DNA from: JAKAKT01 sp041305385
GTDB lineage: Archaea > Micrarchaeota > Micrarchaeia > Burarchaeales > JAKAKT01
NCBI GenBank assembly: GCA_041305385.1
Contig: JBFYLO010000062.1
Coordinates: forward strand, 1 to 47,654
DNA: 47,654 nucleotides
Direction of reading: 5' to 3'
Below the pieces are notes generated by a model. That model saw only the letters and a list, made by a program, of their open reading frames with translations, was not told the origin of the DNA and searched no databases. Each line of letters begins with the position of its first letter. Position 1 is the stretch's first letter. This document shows, one piece after another, positions 1 through 7,272 of this stretch. The translations under genes and the position numbers were made by a program.

Positions 1-927
1 AAAATCGAATACACGAAAGTATACGCGTCCGCCGGCTTTGACATAGAAAGCGGCAGGATGTTCAAGGAGGGGGAACGGGGAGTCGCAGTACTTGGCTACA
101 GCATAGCCAATGAGCTCTGGGGAACGGCAAAGAACCGGAAGAAGATGCGAGTCGGGGACACGTTCATTGCTTCCAACAAGACATATACGGTCATAGGGAT
201 AATGAAGAAATCCGGCGGCGGCCTGATCTCAATAGCCGATGCAGGCATCTACATGCCCTATGAGGACGCGAGGAGCGCCCTCCCGACTTACTCTTCAAAC
301 ACCCAAGTAAGCGAGATAGACCTAAAGGTAAAGAAGGGCTACCCCTCAACCTTTATCGATTCGGAGATAAAGAGAGTTCTTGACATCCGGCACAGGATAA
401 AGAACGCGGACGAGCGGGATTACCGGGTCCAGTCAAGCGAGCAGGTCCAGAGCATAATAGGGAACATAACGGTTCTTCTGACCGGATTCCTTGCGCTGAT
501 TGCGGGGATTTCCCTGCTCGTCGGGAGCATCGGGGTGGCGAACACGATGTTCATGTCAGTCCTCGAGAGGACCCGCGAGATAGGAATTCTAAAGGCAGTG
601 GGAGCCGACGAGTCGGTCATAAGGCAGATATTCGTCATAGAATCCGGGCTGATAGGACTTGTTGGCGGCGTGATCGGCGTTCTCCTCAGCTATCTCCTCA
701 TAATCAGCATCGATACTATTTTAGGCTTCATAGCATTCGTCATGTCTCTCTTTGGGGCTAGTCTTTCCATAACGTCCCTCTCCCAAATCGGCCTCACGAT
801 AATCGTCACCCCAGAGCTAGCCATATTCGCAATAGGGATTTCATTCTTAACAGGCATGCTCGCAGGCTATTTCCCAGCAAGAAGGGCAGCCAGCATGAAC
901 GCAGTGGAGTCCCTTAGGTACGAATAG
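1..927 (+). CDS. MacB/FtsX-type ABC transporter permease, 5' end outside window
   Basis: The reading frame is open from base 1 (first codons K-I-E-Y-T), so the gene begins before the window; 308 codons are present. The first ~150 codons resemble the extracytoplasmic MacB core domain (FDIESGRMFKEGE, then VLGYSIANELWG). A C-terminal FtsX domain follows, with hydrophobic segments in roughly codons 155-185, 215-240 and 270-300 and the family signature SVLERTREIGILKAVGA. The last residues (PARRAASMNAVESLRYE) are the normal permease C-terminus. By family knowledge it pairs with an ATP-binding subunit, probably encoded just upstream, and exports lipids, peptides or drugs or acts in envelope maintenance; the substrate cannot be told. 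Confidence 0.9.
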   Translation, partial: KIEYTKVYASAGFDIESGRMFKEGERGVAVLGYSIANELWGTAKNRKKMRVGDTFIASNKTYTVIGIMKKSGGGLISIADAGIYMPYEDARSALPTYSSNTQVSEIDLKVKKGYPSTFIDSEIKRVLDIRHRIKNADERDYRVQSSEQVQSIIGNITVLLTGFLALIAGISLLVGSIGVANTMFMSVLERTREIGILKAVGADESVIRQIFVIESGLIGLVGGVIGVLLSYLLIISIDTILGFIAFVMSLFGASLSITSLSQIGLTIIVTPELAIFAIGISFLTGMLAGYFPARRAASMNAVESLRYE

Positions 928-969
928 TTATTTATAGCTCAACGCATCTATTCTTTTGGGGTGTTCTCC

Positions 970-1227
970 ATGGAAAAGCATCCTGTGGGAAAGATAACGC
1001 ACTATTTCTCGAAGATAGGCGTTGCCGTGGTCGAGGTCTCCGGCGAGCTCAAGGTGGGCGACAGAATAATGATTGAGGGCTCGGGAGAAGGCCCGCTCGA
1101 GCAGACTGTCGACTCGATGCAGATTGACCACCAGGAGGTCCAGGAGGCTTCGCAGGGACAGTCAGTCGGCATGAAAGTGGTTGGCAAGGTCCACCCGGGA
1201 AATGCCGTATTTAGGGTTTCGGACTAA
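970..1227 (+). CDS. small translation elongation factor-like protein (EF-Tu domain 2 fold)
   Basis: An 85-residue protein made of one beta-barrel resembling domain 2 of translational GTPases: GVAVVEVSGELKVGDRI, then QTVDSMQIDHQEVQEA, then QSVGMKVVGKVHPGNAVF. No GTPase domain is present. Such stand-alone proteins occur widely in archaea; their role is not established. The ATG at 970 is chosen over the in-frame GTG at 961 because GGGGTG at 957-962 sits 7 bp before it. The next gene follows after 12 bp, so the two are probably co-transcribed. Confidence 0.8.
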   Translation: MEKHPVGKITHYFSKIGVAVVEVSGELKVGDRIMIEGSGEGPLEQTVDSMQIDHQEVQEASQGQSVGMKVVGKVHPGNAVFRVSD

Positions 1228-1239
1228 GCTGGTGTTCAA

Positions 1240-2613
1240 TTGGAAGTCAAGGTTTCCTGCGGAAAGGGAGAGGTTTCGCTTTCGGTTCCTGAGGAAAACG
1301 AAGTGCAAGTTCTAACTCCTCATCCTCCCAAAATGGATTTTGAAGTCCTCGGAGCTTTCAGGAAAGCCCTGGGAAAACCTGTCGGGAAAAAGCTGACGGA
1401 ACTGGCAAAGGGCAAAAAAGTAGTTTTGATGGTCCAGGACCAAACAAGGTCAATTCGGGAAAAAACGGAACTTGGGGAAGCGATACTGGAGGAGCTCGCA
1501 AGGGCCAAGCCTTTGAAAGTGAACGTTCTCATTGCAACCGGGACCCACAAACCAAATGACCCGAAGAACGCGGAAATCATTGGGATGCTGAAAGAAACTG
1601 CAGCGAAATATGGCCTGCCCGCAACTTTCAAAGAGCACGATTCCGAGCAGGGAAAAAACCCGGAGGAATATTCCAGGAACATTTTCGTTGGAACTACTCC
1701 CTCAGGCACTCCAGTTTACACGGACAAAAAGCACCTCGAAGCCGATGTCATAGTCGGCACCTCGAGCATGAAGATGCACTATTTCGCCGGCTATTCCAAC
1801 ATGCTGAAACTGGTCGCCCTTCCCGGGCCAGCGGGCTATGAGACAGTCAGGATAAACCATAAGCTGATTCTCGACCCTCGCTCCTGCGTTTGCTCCCACC
1901 CGCTCCATTACAAGAACAAGGATAACCCAGTTGCCAACGACATGTACGAAGCCTACAAGCTCGTAATCTCCCACCAGCTCATAAGCGGCAAAGTTACAAA
2001 ACTTGCTGCCCCCCGCCCTGTTTTTATTCTTGCAAGCTTCACTGACCTGAAGGACTCAAAACTGGGGGTAGTCTGGTGCGGTGCAGGGGAAGGTGAAACG
2101 GTTACAAGAAATGCCATAAGAGCCGTCGACAAGGATTACACCTTCAAGGCGAAGCCGGCGGACATCGTTATCCTCGGGGCAGGCCCCGCCCCCTACGACC
2201 GTCACCTTTTCTATGTCCACAATGGAGCAGACACTTCTCGAAGGGGCCTGAGAAAGGGAGGGAAGATGCTCATACTGGCGGAATGCCCGGAGGGAATCGG
2301 ACCGGAGGGCGAGCAGACCCGCCAGTTCATAGAGGCGGCGAAGAAGCCGAAGGACCAGATAATGGGCTATGTCCGCGACAATTTCCAGATAGGAATGCAG
2401 AAATCCTACAAGCTGGGCGAGCTGCTTCAGGAGGCGAGCGAAGTTTGCGTTTACCTCCCGCACTCAAGCAAGCTCAGCGAAAAAGAGCTAAGCGATTTGC
2501 ATCTTGCCTCAACCCGCAATCCGCAGGAGTGGCTCGAGGCGAAACTGAGGGAAAAACCGGATTCCTCGCTTCTAGTCATAACAAAAGAGGCCACGAGAAT
2601 TGCGCTTCTTTAG
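1240..2613 (+). CDS. LarA-like protein (DUF2088, nickel-pincer racemase superfamily)
   Basis: 457 residues with the LarA N-terminal (DUF2088) domain and a C-terminal domain. Residues at the positions used by LarA for nickel-pincer nucleotide and substrate can be picked out: QDQTR (Arg70), ATGTH (His103), KMHYFAGYS (His180), Lys190 ten residues later as in LarA, and NH at 206-207. The usual Gly-Gly of the SGG-K loop is replaced by Asn-Met (GYSNMLK), so the substrate is probably not lactate. Family members are cofactor-dependent alpha-hydroxyacid racemases or epimerases; cofactor genes larB, larC and larE are not in this window. TTG start, with a GGTG ribosome site 8 bp upstream. Convergent with acyP, stops overlapping. 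Confidence 0.85.
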   Translation: MEVKVSCGKGEVSLSVPEENEVQVLTPHPPKMDFEVLGAFRKALGKPVGKKLTELAKGKKVVLMVQDQTRSIREKTELGEAILEELARAKPLKVNVLIATGTHKPNDPKNAEIIGMLKETAAKYGLPATFKEHDSEQGKNPEEYSRNIFVGTTPSGTPVYTDKKHLEADVIVGTSSMKMHYFAGYSNMLKLVALPGPAGYETVRINHKLILDPRSCVCSHPLHYKNKDNPVANDMYEAYKLVISHQLISGKVTKLAAPRPVFILASFTDLKDSKLGVVWCGAGEGETVTRNAIRAVDKDYTFKAKPADIVILGAGPAPYDRHLFYVHNGADTSRRGLRKGGKMLILAECPEGIGPEGEQTRQFIEAAKKPKDQIMGYVRDNFQIGMQKSYKLGELLQEASEVCVYLPHSSKLSEKELSDLHLASTRNPQEWLEAKLREKPDSSLLVITKEATRIALL

Positions 2614-2888
2614 TCTGTTATCTTGAAGTCCCTGAACTCCCCAGTCGCCTTCTCCCACTTGAAATCTATTTTCTCAACCACCGCGCCAGCTGGCCCGCGC
2701 CCCGCCCATTCGAGCAGGCGCTCGAGTCCCTCCCTCTCGCCTTCAGCAACGCACTCGACCCTCCCGTCATCCAAGTTCCTAATCCATCCGGTTAAGCCGA
2801 GAATCAGCGCCTCCCTCTGCCCAGTTCCCCTGAAGAAAACGCCCTGGACGGTTCCCGAAACAAGAAAATGAAGCCTGGCCCGCATCAC
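2610..2888 (-). CDS. acyP: acylphosphatase
   Basis: 92 residues covering the whole acylphosphatase fold. The phosphate loop VQGVFFR carries the catalytic Arg, and GWIRNLDDGRVE carries the catalytic Asn. It hydrolyses acyl-phosphates such as 1,3-bisphosphoglycerate or carbamoyl phosphate in the cytosol. The start lies 4 bp inside the end of the upstream deoxyhypusine synthase gene (2885), so the two are translationally coupled. The family is usually 90-100 residues, so this copy is full length. Confidence 0.95.
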   Translation of the reverse strand: MMRARLHFLVSGTVQGVFFRGTGQREALILGLTGWIRNLDDGRVECVAEGEREGLERLLEWAGRGPAGAVVEKIDFKWEKATGEFRDFKITD

Positions 2889-4018
2889 TCTCGCCCATAC
2901 ACCGGCTCGAATTTGTCTTTTGGAATGTGCTTCTTGAGGTTGTCCAGAAGCGTCCTGTTATTCCTAGAATCCCTCGTCATCCTTTCGACCATCCCGCCCA
3001 GTTTTCCGTATAGCTCCTTCCTCGCTTTTCCTTTCTTTCGAATTGACATATACTGGCAGAGGAGAGGGTAGGTTATGGAGGCGCATGAATAGACGACAAC
3101 ATTGTTCCTCCGTGCATCCTTAATCTTGCCCCAGGACTTCGCCTCCTGCGGGGTCGCGCCAGAGAGCCCTCCCCAGTGGGGGGAGTCAGTCGTAAGCTGT
3201 ATGAAGAAATCGTGGCCTCCCCTGCTGTCGAAGAGAATCTGCCAGAGGGTCGGCTGGGTCTGCAGGTAGAAATTTTTTGGCGAGCCTCCACCGACTATCA
3301 CGACCCCGTTCTTCTTCGCCTCCCGGACAATTGCAGTGGTCTCAATCACATCCTTTATGGGATCGATGGGAATCCGTTTCCCAAAGAGCTGGGGCGTAAC
3401 CAGGTTCATCCCGATTGATGAATCGCCCGGAGAGGACGTATAAATCGGAACTCCGAATTTCGCGGCATTCCCAAGGAGCGACTTTTCCGGATGAGGGGCC
3501 TTCTCGTTGACATAGTCCCCGAGAATCTTGTGGAGCTCTGCAGTTGAAATAGAATCAGGATACTCCCTCCCGATGACCGCATTCTGAATCATCAAGTCCG
3601 TGGCAGTCAGCGTTTCGTCGTCCCTGATGAATGTGTCATAGATTCTTGCGACTCCGTGGTTGTGGAGCTCGTCATCGTCCACATTGACTTGCCCCTGCTT
3701 GACAGGATAATCGAAGGTCCGGTGGAGGTCGTGGTAGAGGTTCGCGCCAGTGGCGATTATGAAGTCGAGGAACCCCTTTTCCATCAGTGAGATTATCGGT
3801 CCGCTCATGCCGATAGGCGTCATGGCGCCCGCGAGCGTGAGGCATATGGTCGCATCCTCGTCTATCATTCTCGAATAGAGCTCGCAAGCCTCCCCCAGCC
3901 TCCTCGCGTTGAATCCAGAGTTCGCAAAAACGTTGTCAATGAAATCAGCAGTGTTCTCATTCCCCTCAAGCTTTAGGGGCTCAATCATCTTCCCGGACAT
4001 GTAATGGTTCTTTGCCAT
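2885..4018 (-). CDS. dys: deoxyhypusine synthase
   Basis: 377 residues. It transfers the 4-aminobutyl group of spermidine to a lysine of aIF5A, the first step of hypusine formation. Visible motifs: GAMTPIGMSGPI, the NAD-contacting TSSPGDSSIGMN, the VVIVGGGSPKNF strand, and KSWGKI near the C-terminus holding the catalytic lysine (human Lys329 equivalent). The ATG at 4018 is preferred over longer in-frame versions up to 4087 because a TATA-like element on the minus strand at 4047-4059 would start transcription near 4027; longer proteins would begin upstream of their own promoter. Divergent from the gene at 4099. Confidence 0.95.
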   Translation of the reverse strand: MAKNHYMSGKMIEPLKLEGNENTADFIDNVFANSGFNARRLGEACELYSRMIDEDATICLTLAGAMTPIGMSGPIISLMEKGFLDFIIATGANLYHDLHRTFDYPVKQGQVNVDDDELHNHGVARIYDTFIRDDETLTATDLMIQNAVIGREYPDSISTAELHKILGDYVNEKAPHPEKSLLGNAAKFGVPIYTSSPGDSSIGMNLVTPQLFGKRIPIDPIKDVIETTAIVREAKKNGVVIVGGGSPKNFYLQTQPTLWQILFDSRGGHDFFIQLTTDSPHWGGLSGATPQEAKSWGKIKDARRNNVVVYSCASITYPLLCQYMSIRKKGKARKELYGKLGGMVERMTRDSRNNRTLLDNLKKHIPKDKFEPVYGRE

Positions 4019-4046
4019 AAAAATCAACGATAGAAAATACCAGGCA

Positions 4047-4068
4047 ATCTTTAAATGATTTTTTAATA
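4047..4068. promoter_or_regulatory. divergent promoters for deoxyhypusine synthase and the AONS-family gene
   Basis: Two A/T-rich boxes overlap back to back in the 80-bp gap. TTTAAA within 4047-4059 reads toward the minus-strand gene and predicts a very short leader before 4018. TTTTTTAATA at 4059-4068 reads toward the plus-strand gene starting at 4099, which also has GGTGA at 4090-4094. Spacing fits archaeal TATA-to-start distances of about 25 bp. Confidence 0.55.
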
Positions 4069-4098
4069 GTTTCATGCAATAAACCACACGGTGAAACC

Positions 4099-5346
4099 AT
4101 GTCGCTTGATAAGATTGAGGCTGAAATTGAAAAGGAACTTGCGCAGCTTAGCGCCGAGGGAAGGGCTAAGGCGCCTGAGAGAGTGATTATCGAAGTTATT
4201 CCGCCATCTGGGGAAAAAGGCCCGCGCTTTAAAATCCGAGGTTCGGAAAAGGAATTCATCCGGATGAACTCGAATGGATATCTCGGTCTTGCTTATGACA
4301 AGAGGCTCAAAAAAGCGGCCCACGGGGCAACTGAGAAACTCGGAGTAGGCCCGACGGCAGTCCGATTCATAGACGGGACCTATGAGCCACACGTAGACCT
4401 CGAGGAAAAACTTGCCAAATTCCACAGGAAAGAGGGGGCGAAGATTTTCAGCTCAGCCTACATGGCAAACTTAGGGCTTGCGCTCTCGATAACCAATCCC
4501 AGGACTTTCTACATCAGCGACGAACTGAACCACAACAGCATCATCCGCTCCCTCCGCATCGCCGGAGTCAAAAGCGAGAACAAATCGGTTTTCAAGCACA
4601 ACGACATCGATGATTTGGCGAAGAAATTGGGCGAGGTCTCAGCGGGAATCGAGCGGGTGGTCGTTGTTTTCGACGGAGTTTTCAGCATGAGGGGGGACAA
4701 TGCCCCCATGGACAGGATAGTGAAAACGTGCAGGGAGTTCGATTCGAAATTCAAGGATGGCGTGATTTCAGTCGTTGACGACTCCCACGGGACTGCCGCC
4801 TACGGAGAAACGGGCCGCGGGACCCCAGAGGTCGCGAATGGAATTGGATTTGACATAATAACAAGCACCATGGGGAAGGGAATCGGCTCCAACGGTGGTT
4901 ATGTGGCCACGAGCGCCAAAGTCATAGAGCTGATGAGGCAGAGGGCGGACACCTACATTTACACAAACCCAGTTGCAGTCGCTGATGCTGCCGCGAGTTC
5001 GAAATCGCTCGAAATCATCGACAGCAAAGAGGGGAAAAACCTTTTGGCCAGGGTCAAGGAGAACGCGCTCTATTTCCGGAAGCACATCGAGGGAATGGGC
5101 TATGAAACCTTGCCGGGGCAACATCCAATTGTGCCGGTTCTGGTAAGGGACACAATGAAGACGAGGAAGCTCGTGAGCGCTTTGTTTGACCGTGGCATTC
5201 TTGTAGTGGGCCTTACTTTCCCAGTTGTCCCTAAGGGCGACGAAACAATTCGAACCCAGTTATGTGCGAATCACACCAAATCAGACATCGACTATGTGCT
5301 TGATTCATTCGGGAAAGCGGGAAGGGAGATAGGAATAATACACTAA
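4099..5346 (+). CDS. AONS-family acyltransferase (glycine C-acetyltransferase / 2-amino-3-ketobutyrate CoA ligase type)
   Basis: 415-residue PLP enzyme of the alpha-oxoamine synthase family. MNSNGYLGLAYDKRL and the GVGPTAVRFIDGT glycine loop are typical. HNSII (His145) would stack on PLP, VVDDSHG (Asp228, His230) contacts the ring, and TSTMGKG supplies the Schiff-base lysine (Lys260). Family members condense an amino acid with an acyl-CoA. The closest role by sequence feel is glycine C-acetyltransferase (Kbl, threonine breakdown); 8-amino-7-oxononanoate synthase (BioF) cannot be excluded, but no biotin gene lies nearby. Convergent with archease, overlapping it by 4 bp. Confidence 0.85.
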   Translation: MSLDKIEAEIEKELAQLSAEGRAKAPERVIIEVIPPSGEKGPRFKIRGSEKEFIRMNSNGYLGLAYDKRLKKAAHGATEKLGVGPTAVRFIDGTYEPHVDLEEKLAKFHRKEGAKIFSSAYMANLGLALSITNPRTFYISDELNHNSIIRSLRIAGVKSENKSVFKHNDIDDLAKKLGEVSAGIERVVVVFDGVFSMRGDNAPMDRIVKTCREFDSKFKDGVISVVDDSHGTAAYGETGRGTPEVANGIGFDIITSTMGKGIGSNGGYVATSAKVIELMRQRADTYIYTNPVAVADAAASSKSLEIIDSKEGKNLLARVKENALYFRKHIEGMGYETLPGQHPIVPVLVRDTMKTRKLVSALFDRGILVVGLTFPVVPKGDETIRTQLCANHTKSDIDYVLDSFGKAGREIGIIH

Positions 5347-5750
5347 ACATCCAGGAGAACCCGAATCGTAACCTTTCCTTTCTCCTCTTTTACCGAGAGT
5401 TCGTGGTAGGTTACCGCTTTGACAGTCCCCTTTTTCGGGGCGTCCTTCTCCCCGTAGGCGATTCCCATCAGTTTGAATCTCTTGCCCTTCGTTTTCTCGA
5501 ACTTCTTCACTTCGAATCTCGAAAACGGCATCTCTAGAACCTCGCTCTCCGCAAGGAGCCCGGCAAGGACATCAACAACCAAATCCCCAAGGCTATCCGC
5601 TTCCCGTTCGATTTCGAAAGAGTCCTTCTCCCCGACTTTCGCTATGGCGTCTGCCATCCCCCTGGCAGCGGACTCGAGAGCTTCCGGGAAATCCTTCCCA
5701 GTCGCTTCTATGAGCAAATCAGCCTTGTGCTCGAGATATCTGTACGGCAT
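5343..5750 (-). CDS. archease (RtcB RNA-ligase cofactor)
   Basis: 135 residues matching the archease fold: N-terminal YLEHKADLLIEATG with the metal-binding Asp, a central acidic helix, and the signature AVTYHELSV before the last strand. Archease promotes guanylylation and turnover of the RtcB tRNA-splicing ligase; rtcB is not in this window. It starts directly after the stop codon of the upstream four-TM protein (no gap), so both are read from one transcript. Confidence 0.93.
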   Translation of the reverse strand: MPYRYLEHKADLLIEATGKDFPEALESAARGMADAIAKVGEKDSFEIEREADSLGDLVVDVLAGLLAESEVLEMPFSRFEVKKFEKTKGKRFKLMGIAYGEKDAPKKGTVKAVTYHELSVKEEKGKVTIRVLLDV

Positions 5751-6134
5751 TCACTTACCTTTCAGCGGGGACTTGATGAGGGCGATTGCGAGAACCAGGG
5801 CGCCGAATCCAGTCGCGAGCATTATCAAAGCAGCCTGTTCCATCGTTATCATTATCCCTTTCTCAGGCAGCATCTTCGGAATCCCGAGATACATGAAAGT
5901 CGGGAAGAGTATGAACAGCAACCCGAGCGCTACGAGCGAGTACGAAAGAACGAGCTTTATATCCTTCACATGGTAAAAGAAATAGGAGAGAATTGCGACG
6001 CCAATCACGAAAATCGGTCCTCTCACCCAGGCCGGAGCTCCTGAAAGCATCAGTAGTACAAGCGCCCCAAGGGAAACCCCGAATGCGCACACCAGGGAGA
6101 TGAGCAGGAGATTCAGGTTCGTCTGCTTGACCAT
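5751..6134 (-). CDS. hypothetical four-TM membrane protein upstream of archease
   Basis: 127 residues with about four hydrophobic segments (near 8-30, 38-53, 58-82 and 95-121), a basic C-terminus (IKSPLKGK) and no recognisable catalytic motif. Its stop codon abuts the archease start. A TATA-like TTTTTAAACC on the minus strand at about 6155-6163 would give a leaderless or very short-leader transcript beginning near the ATG. No function can be assigned. Confidence 0.7.
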   Translation of the reverse strand: MVKQTNLNLLLISLVCAFGVSLGALVLLMLSGAPAWVRGPIFVIGVAILSYFFYHVKDIKLVLSYSLVALGLLFILFPTFMYLGIPKMLPEKGIMITMEQAALIMLATGFGALVLAIALIKSPLKGK

Positions 6135-6254
6135 GAGTAGCTTTCAGTGCTCGAGGTTTAAAAAGTAATCTAAAGTGGGGTTTCAGGGATTTTTGGGCGG
6201 AAATTCTTTCTTTTTCCTGGGTTTTTACTTTCTTTTCCAAAGAAAGAAAAAGCC

Positions 6255-6412
6255 AGAACCCTGATCAACAGGTATCCCCTTGGGCGCATCACAGATCAGC
6301 GCTCCACAGTTAAGTTCATCCCTCATACGAGGTCATAATACCTGCTGCATAAGCACCACAGCAAATCAAGCTGGAGCCTGCTGTGCTGCCTGGTTGCACC
6401 ATAACCCCACGA
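6255..6412 (-). ncRNA. candidate structured noncoding RNA
   Basis: The 326-bp gap between 6135 and 6460 has no convincing ORF, but the minus strand carries a TATA-like TTTTTAAACCC at about 6430-6441 and, some 160 nt downstream of the predicted start near 6412, a T-rich stretch at about 6240-6255. Between them are nested pairings: GCACAGCA with TGCTGTGGTGC; a 9-bp helix AGCAGGTAT with ATACCTGTT; inside it CCTC-GTAT-GAGG and a GAGCGC/GCGCCC pair. It does not show the SRP helix-8 core, the RNase P conserved regions or 5S rRNA motifs. A 5' leader is an alternative, but the next gene has its own TATA box. Confidence 0.4.
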
Positions 6413-6460
6413 GCTACTATTTCGGCAAAAAGGGTTTAAAAAGAGTTGCCCCGGCAAGCC

Positions 6461-6709
6461 CTAGAATCCAGTTCTTATCTGGGTGTTCCATTCGCTCGCC
6501 TTGACGGGTTGTTCCTCCAGATGAAACGGGGCCTTCTCAATGGTCTCAATCATCGAAACAAGGAAATCTGCAAGTGGCTTCACCTTGTTGTCGAGAAGGG
6601 CCTTTTCCAACGCCCTAAGGAACGGAGTAAAATCATGGCGCAGGGCAGTCGGAATCACGATTCCTGCTCTCCGATCAGTCTTTAGGGCGCTGGCGTTGAT
6701 TAGGTTCAT
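6461..6709 (-). CDS. small protein resembling the C-terminal end of Fic-domain proteins
   Basis: 82 residues. The stretch beginning LINASALKT and continuing GIVIPTALRHDF, RALEKA and KPLADFL matches the pattern downstream of the Fic catalytic loop (LIN..L, IPT.yR.dY..AL..A, PL..fl). The catalytic HPFxxGNGR motif is absent, so it cannot AMPylate on its own; it may be a gene remnant or a stand-alone partner. A TATA-like TTTAAAAG on the minus strand at about 6730-6740 predicts a transcript starting at or near the ATG, so it may be expressed. The Fic relationship is inferred from residue pattern only. Confidence 0.45.
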   Translation of the reverse strand: MNLINASALKTDRRAGIVIPTALRHDFTPFLRALEKALLDNKVKPLADFLVSMIETIEKAPFHLEEQPVKASEWNTQIRTGF

Positions 6710-6719
6710 AGCAGATAAC

Positions 6720-6758
6720 TATAGCAAAACTCCCTTTTAAACATTCGTGTTTTGCTAT
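6720..6758. repeat. 10-bp inverted repeat flanking a TATA-like box
   Basis: ATAGCAAAAC at 6721-6730 is inverted perfectly as GTTTTGCTAT at 6749-6758, separated by 18 bp that contain the TTTAAA box of the Fic-like small gene. It also overlaps the stop codon of the parvulin gene (6755-6757). The arm resembles the TATAGCAAACC end of the MITE-like repeats at 9002, 11022 and 28952. It could be a bidirectional hairpin or operator, or a reduced copy of that repeat. Confidence 0.6.
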
Positions 6759-7129
6759 CTCTTCCTTCCCTTCTTCCTGGTCGCCTTCTTCGCCTGCTTT
6801 TGGGGAACTGGAGCGGGTTCCGGGGCCTTCACAGCCACCGGCTCAGGGTTTCCCTTCTTCTCGAGCATTTTTATTATATGAATCCCGAAATGGGTCCTCA
6901 CCGGGCCAGATGTCTGGCCTGGCTCGAGCTGAAAGGCAGCCTCTTCGAACTCCTTGACCATCTGCCCCCTGCTGAAGAACCCGAGGTCCCCCCCGTTCTT
7001 CCAGCTTGGGCAGGAGGAGAACTTCTTGGCCAGTTCCTCGAATTCCTTTCCCGCCTTCAGCTCCTTAAGGATATGGTCTGCCTCGTCGAACTTCGAAACG
7101 AGAATATGGCTTACTCGAATCTCCTGCAT
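6755..7129 (-). CDS. parvulin-type peptidyl-prolyl cis-trans isomerase
   Basis: 124 residues. Residues ~1-90 form a complete parvulin (PpiC) domain: RVSHILV, KEFEELAKKFSSCPS, GGDLGFFSRGQMV, and GIHIIKML at the end. It then carries a Pro/Ala linker and a Lys/Arg-rich tail (KKATRKKGRKR), which suggests nucleic acid or ribosome contact; no signal peptide is present, so it acts in the cytosol. The ATG at 7129 is chosen over the GTG at 7138 because GAGGTG lies 6 bp before it. Upstream on its strand lie the three-hairpin element and the DHH gene. Confidence 0.92.
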   Translation of the reverse strand: MQEIRVSHILVSKFDEADHILKELKAGKEFEELAKKFSSCPSWKNGGDLGFFSRGQMVKEFEEAAFQLEPGQTSGPVRTHFGIHIIKMLEKKGNPEPVAVKAPEPAPVPQKQAKKATRKKGRKR

Positions 7130-7147
7130 AGGAAACACCTCACTTAA

Positions 7148-7268
7148 GCCTGTGATTAATGCGCCACGCCGCGGTGAGCAACACGTTGCTCAGTCCGACC
7201 TCGAGGTCGGGCCTGCCCACTCGAGTGGGCAGCCGCCTATTGGCGGTGGCGCAGCAATTGTCACAGGC
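7148..7268 (+). repeat. three-hairpin four-way-junction element, copy 1
   Basis: Outer stems GCCTGTGA (7148-7155) with TCACAGGC (7261-7268), and TGCGCCAC (7160-7167) with GTGGCGCA (7246-7253), enclose three abutting hairpins. A, at 7175-7192, pairs TGAGCAAC with GTTGCTCA. B, at 7193-7212, is built on the palindrome CCGACCTCGAGGTCGG. C, at 7213-7232, is the 20-bp palindrome CTGCCCACTCGAGTGGGCAG. The junction GCCGCGG ... CCGCCTATTGGC recurs in copy 2 (29249-29350) while the arms differ in sequence but keep pairing. It occupies the gap between the DHH and parvulin genes and is antisense to both in the orientation used here. Confidence 0.8.
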
Positions 7269-7272
7269 CTAC

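Noticed and set aside
2283..2795. 170-residue plus-strand frame across the LarA-like/acylphosphatase junction
   Set aside because: Overlaps two well-supported genes and shows no domain.
6255..6412. 5S rRNA on the plus strand (CAGTTAAGTTC resembles a 5S segment)
   Set aside because: The surrounding conserved 5S bases (CCGAAC...GGAAGTTAAGC) and helix I are missing.
7175..7232. CRISPR-like series of palindromes
   Set aside because: The palindromes differ from each other and abut without spacers; there is no direct repeat of constant length and no cas gene.
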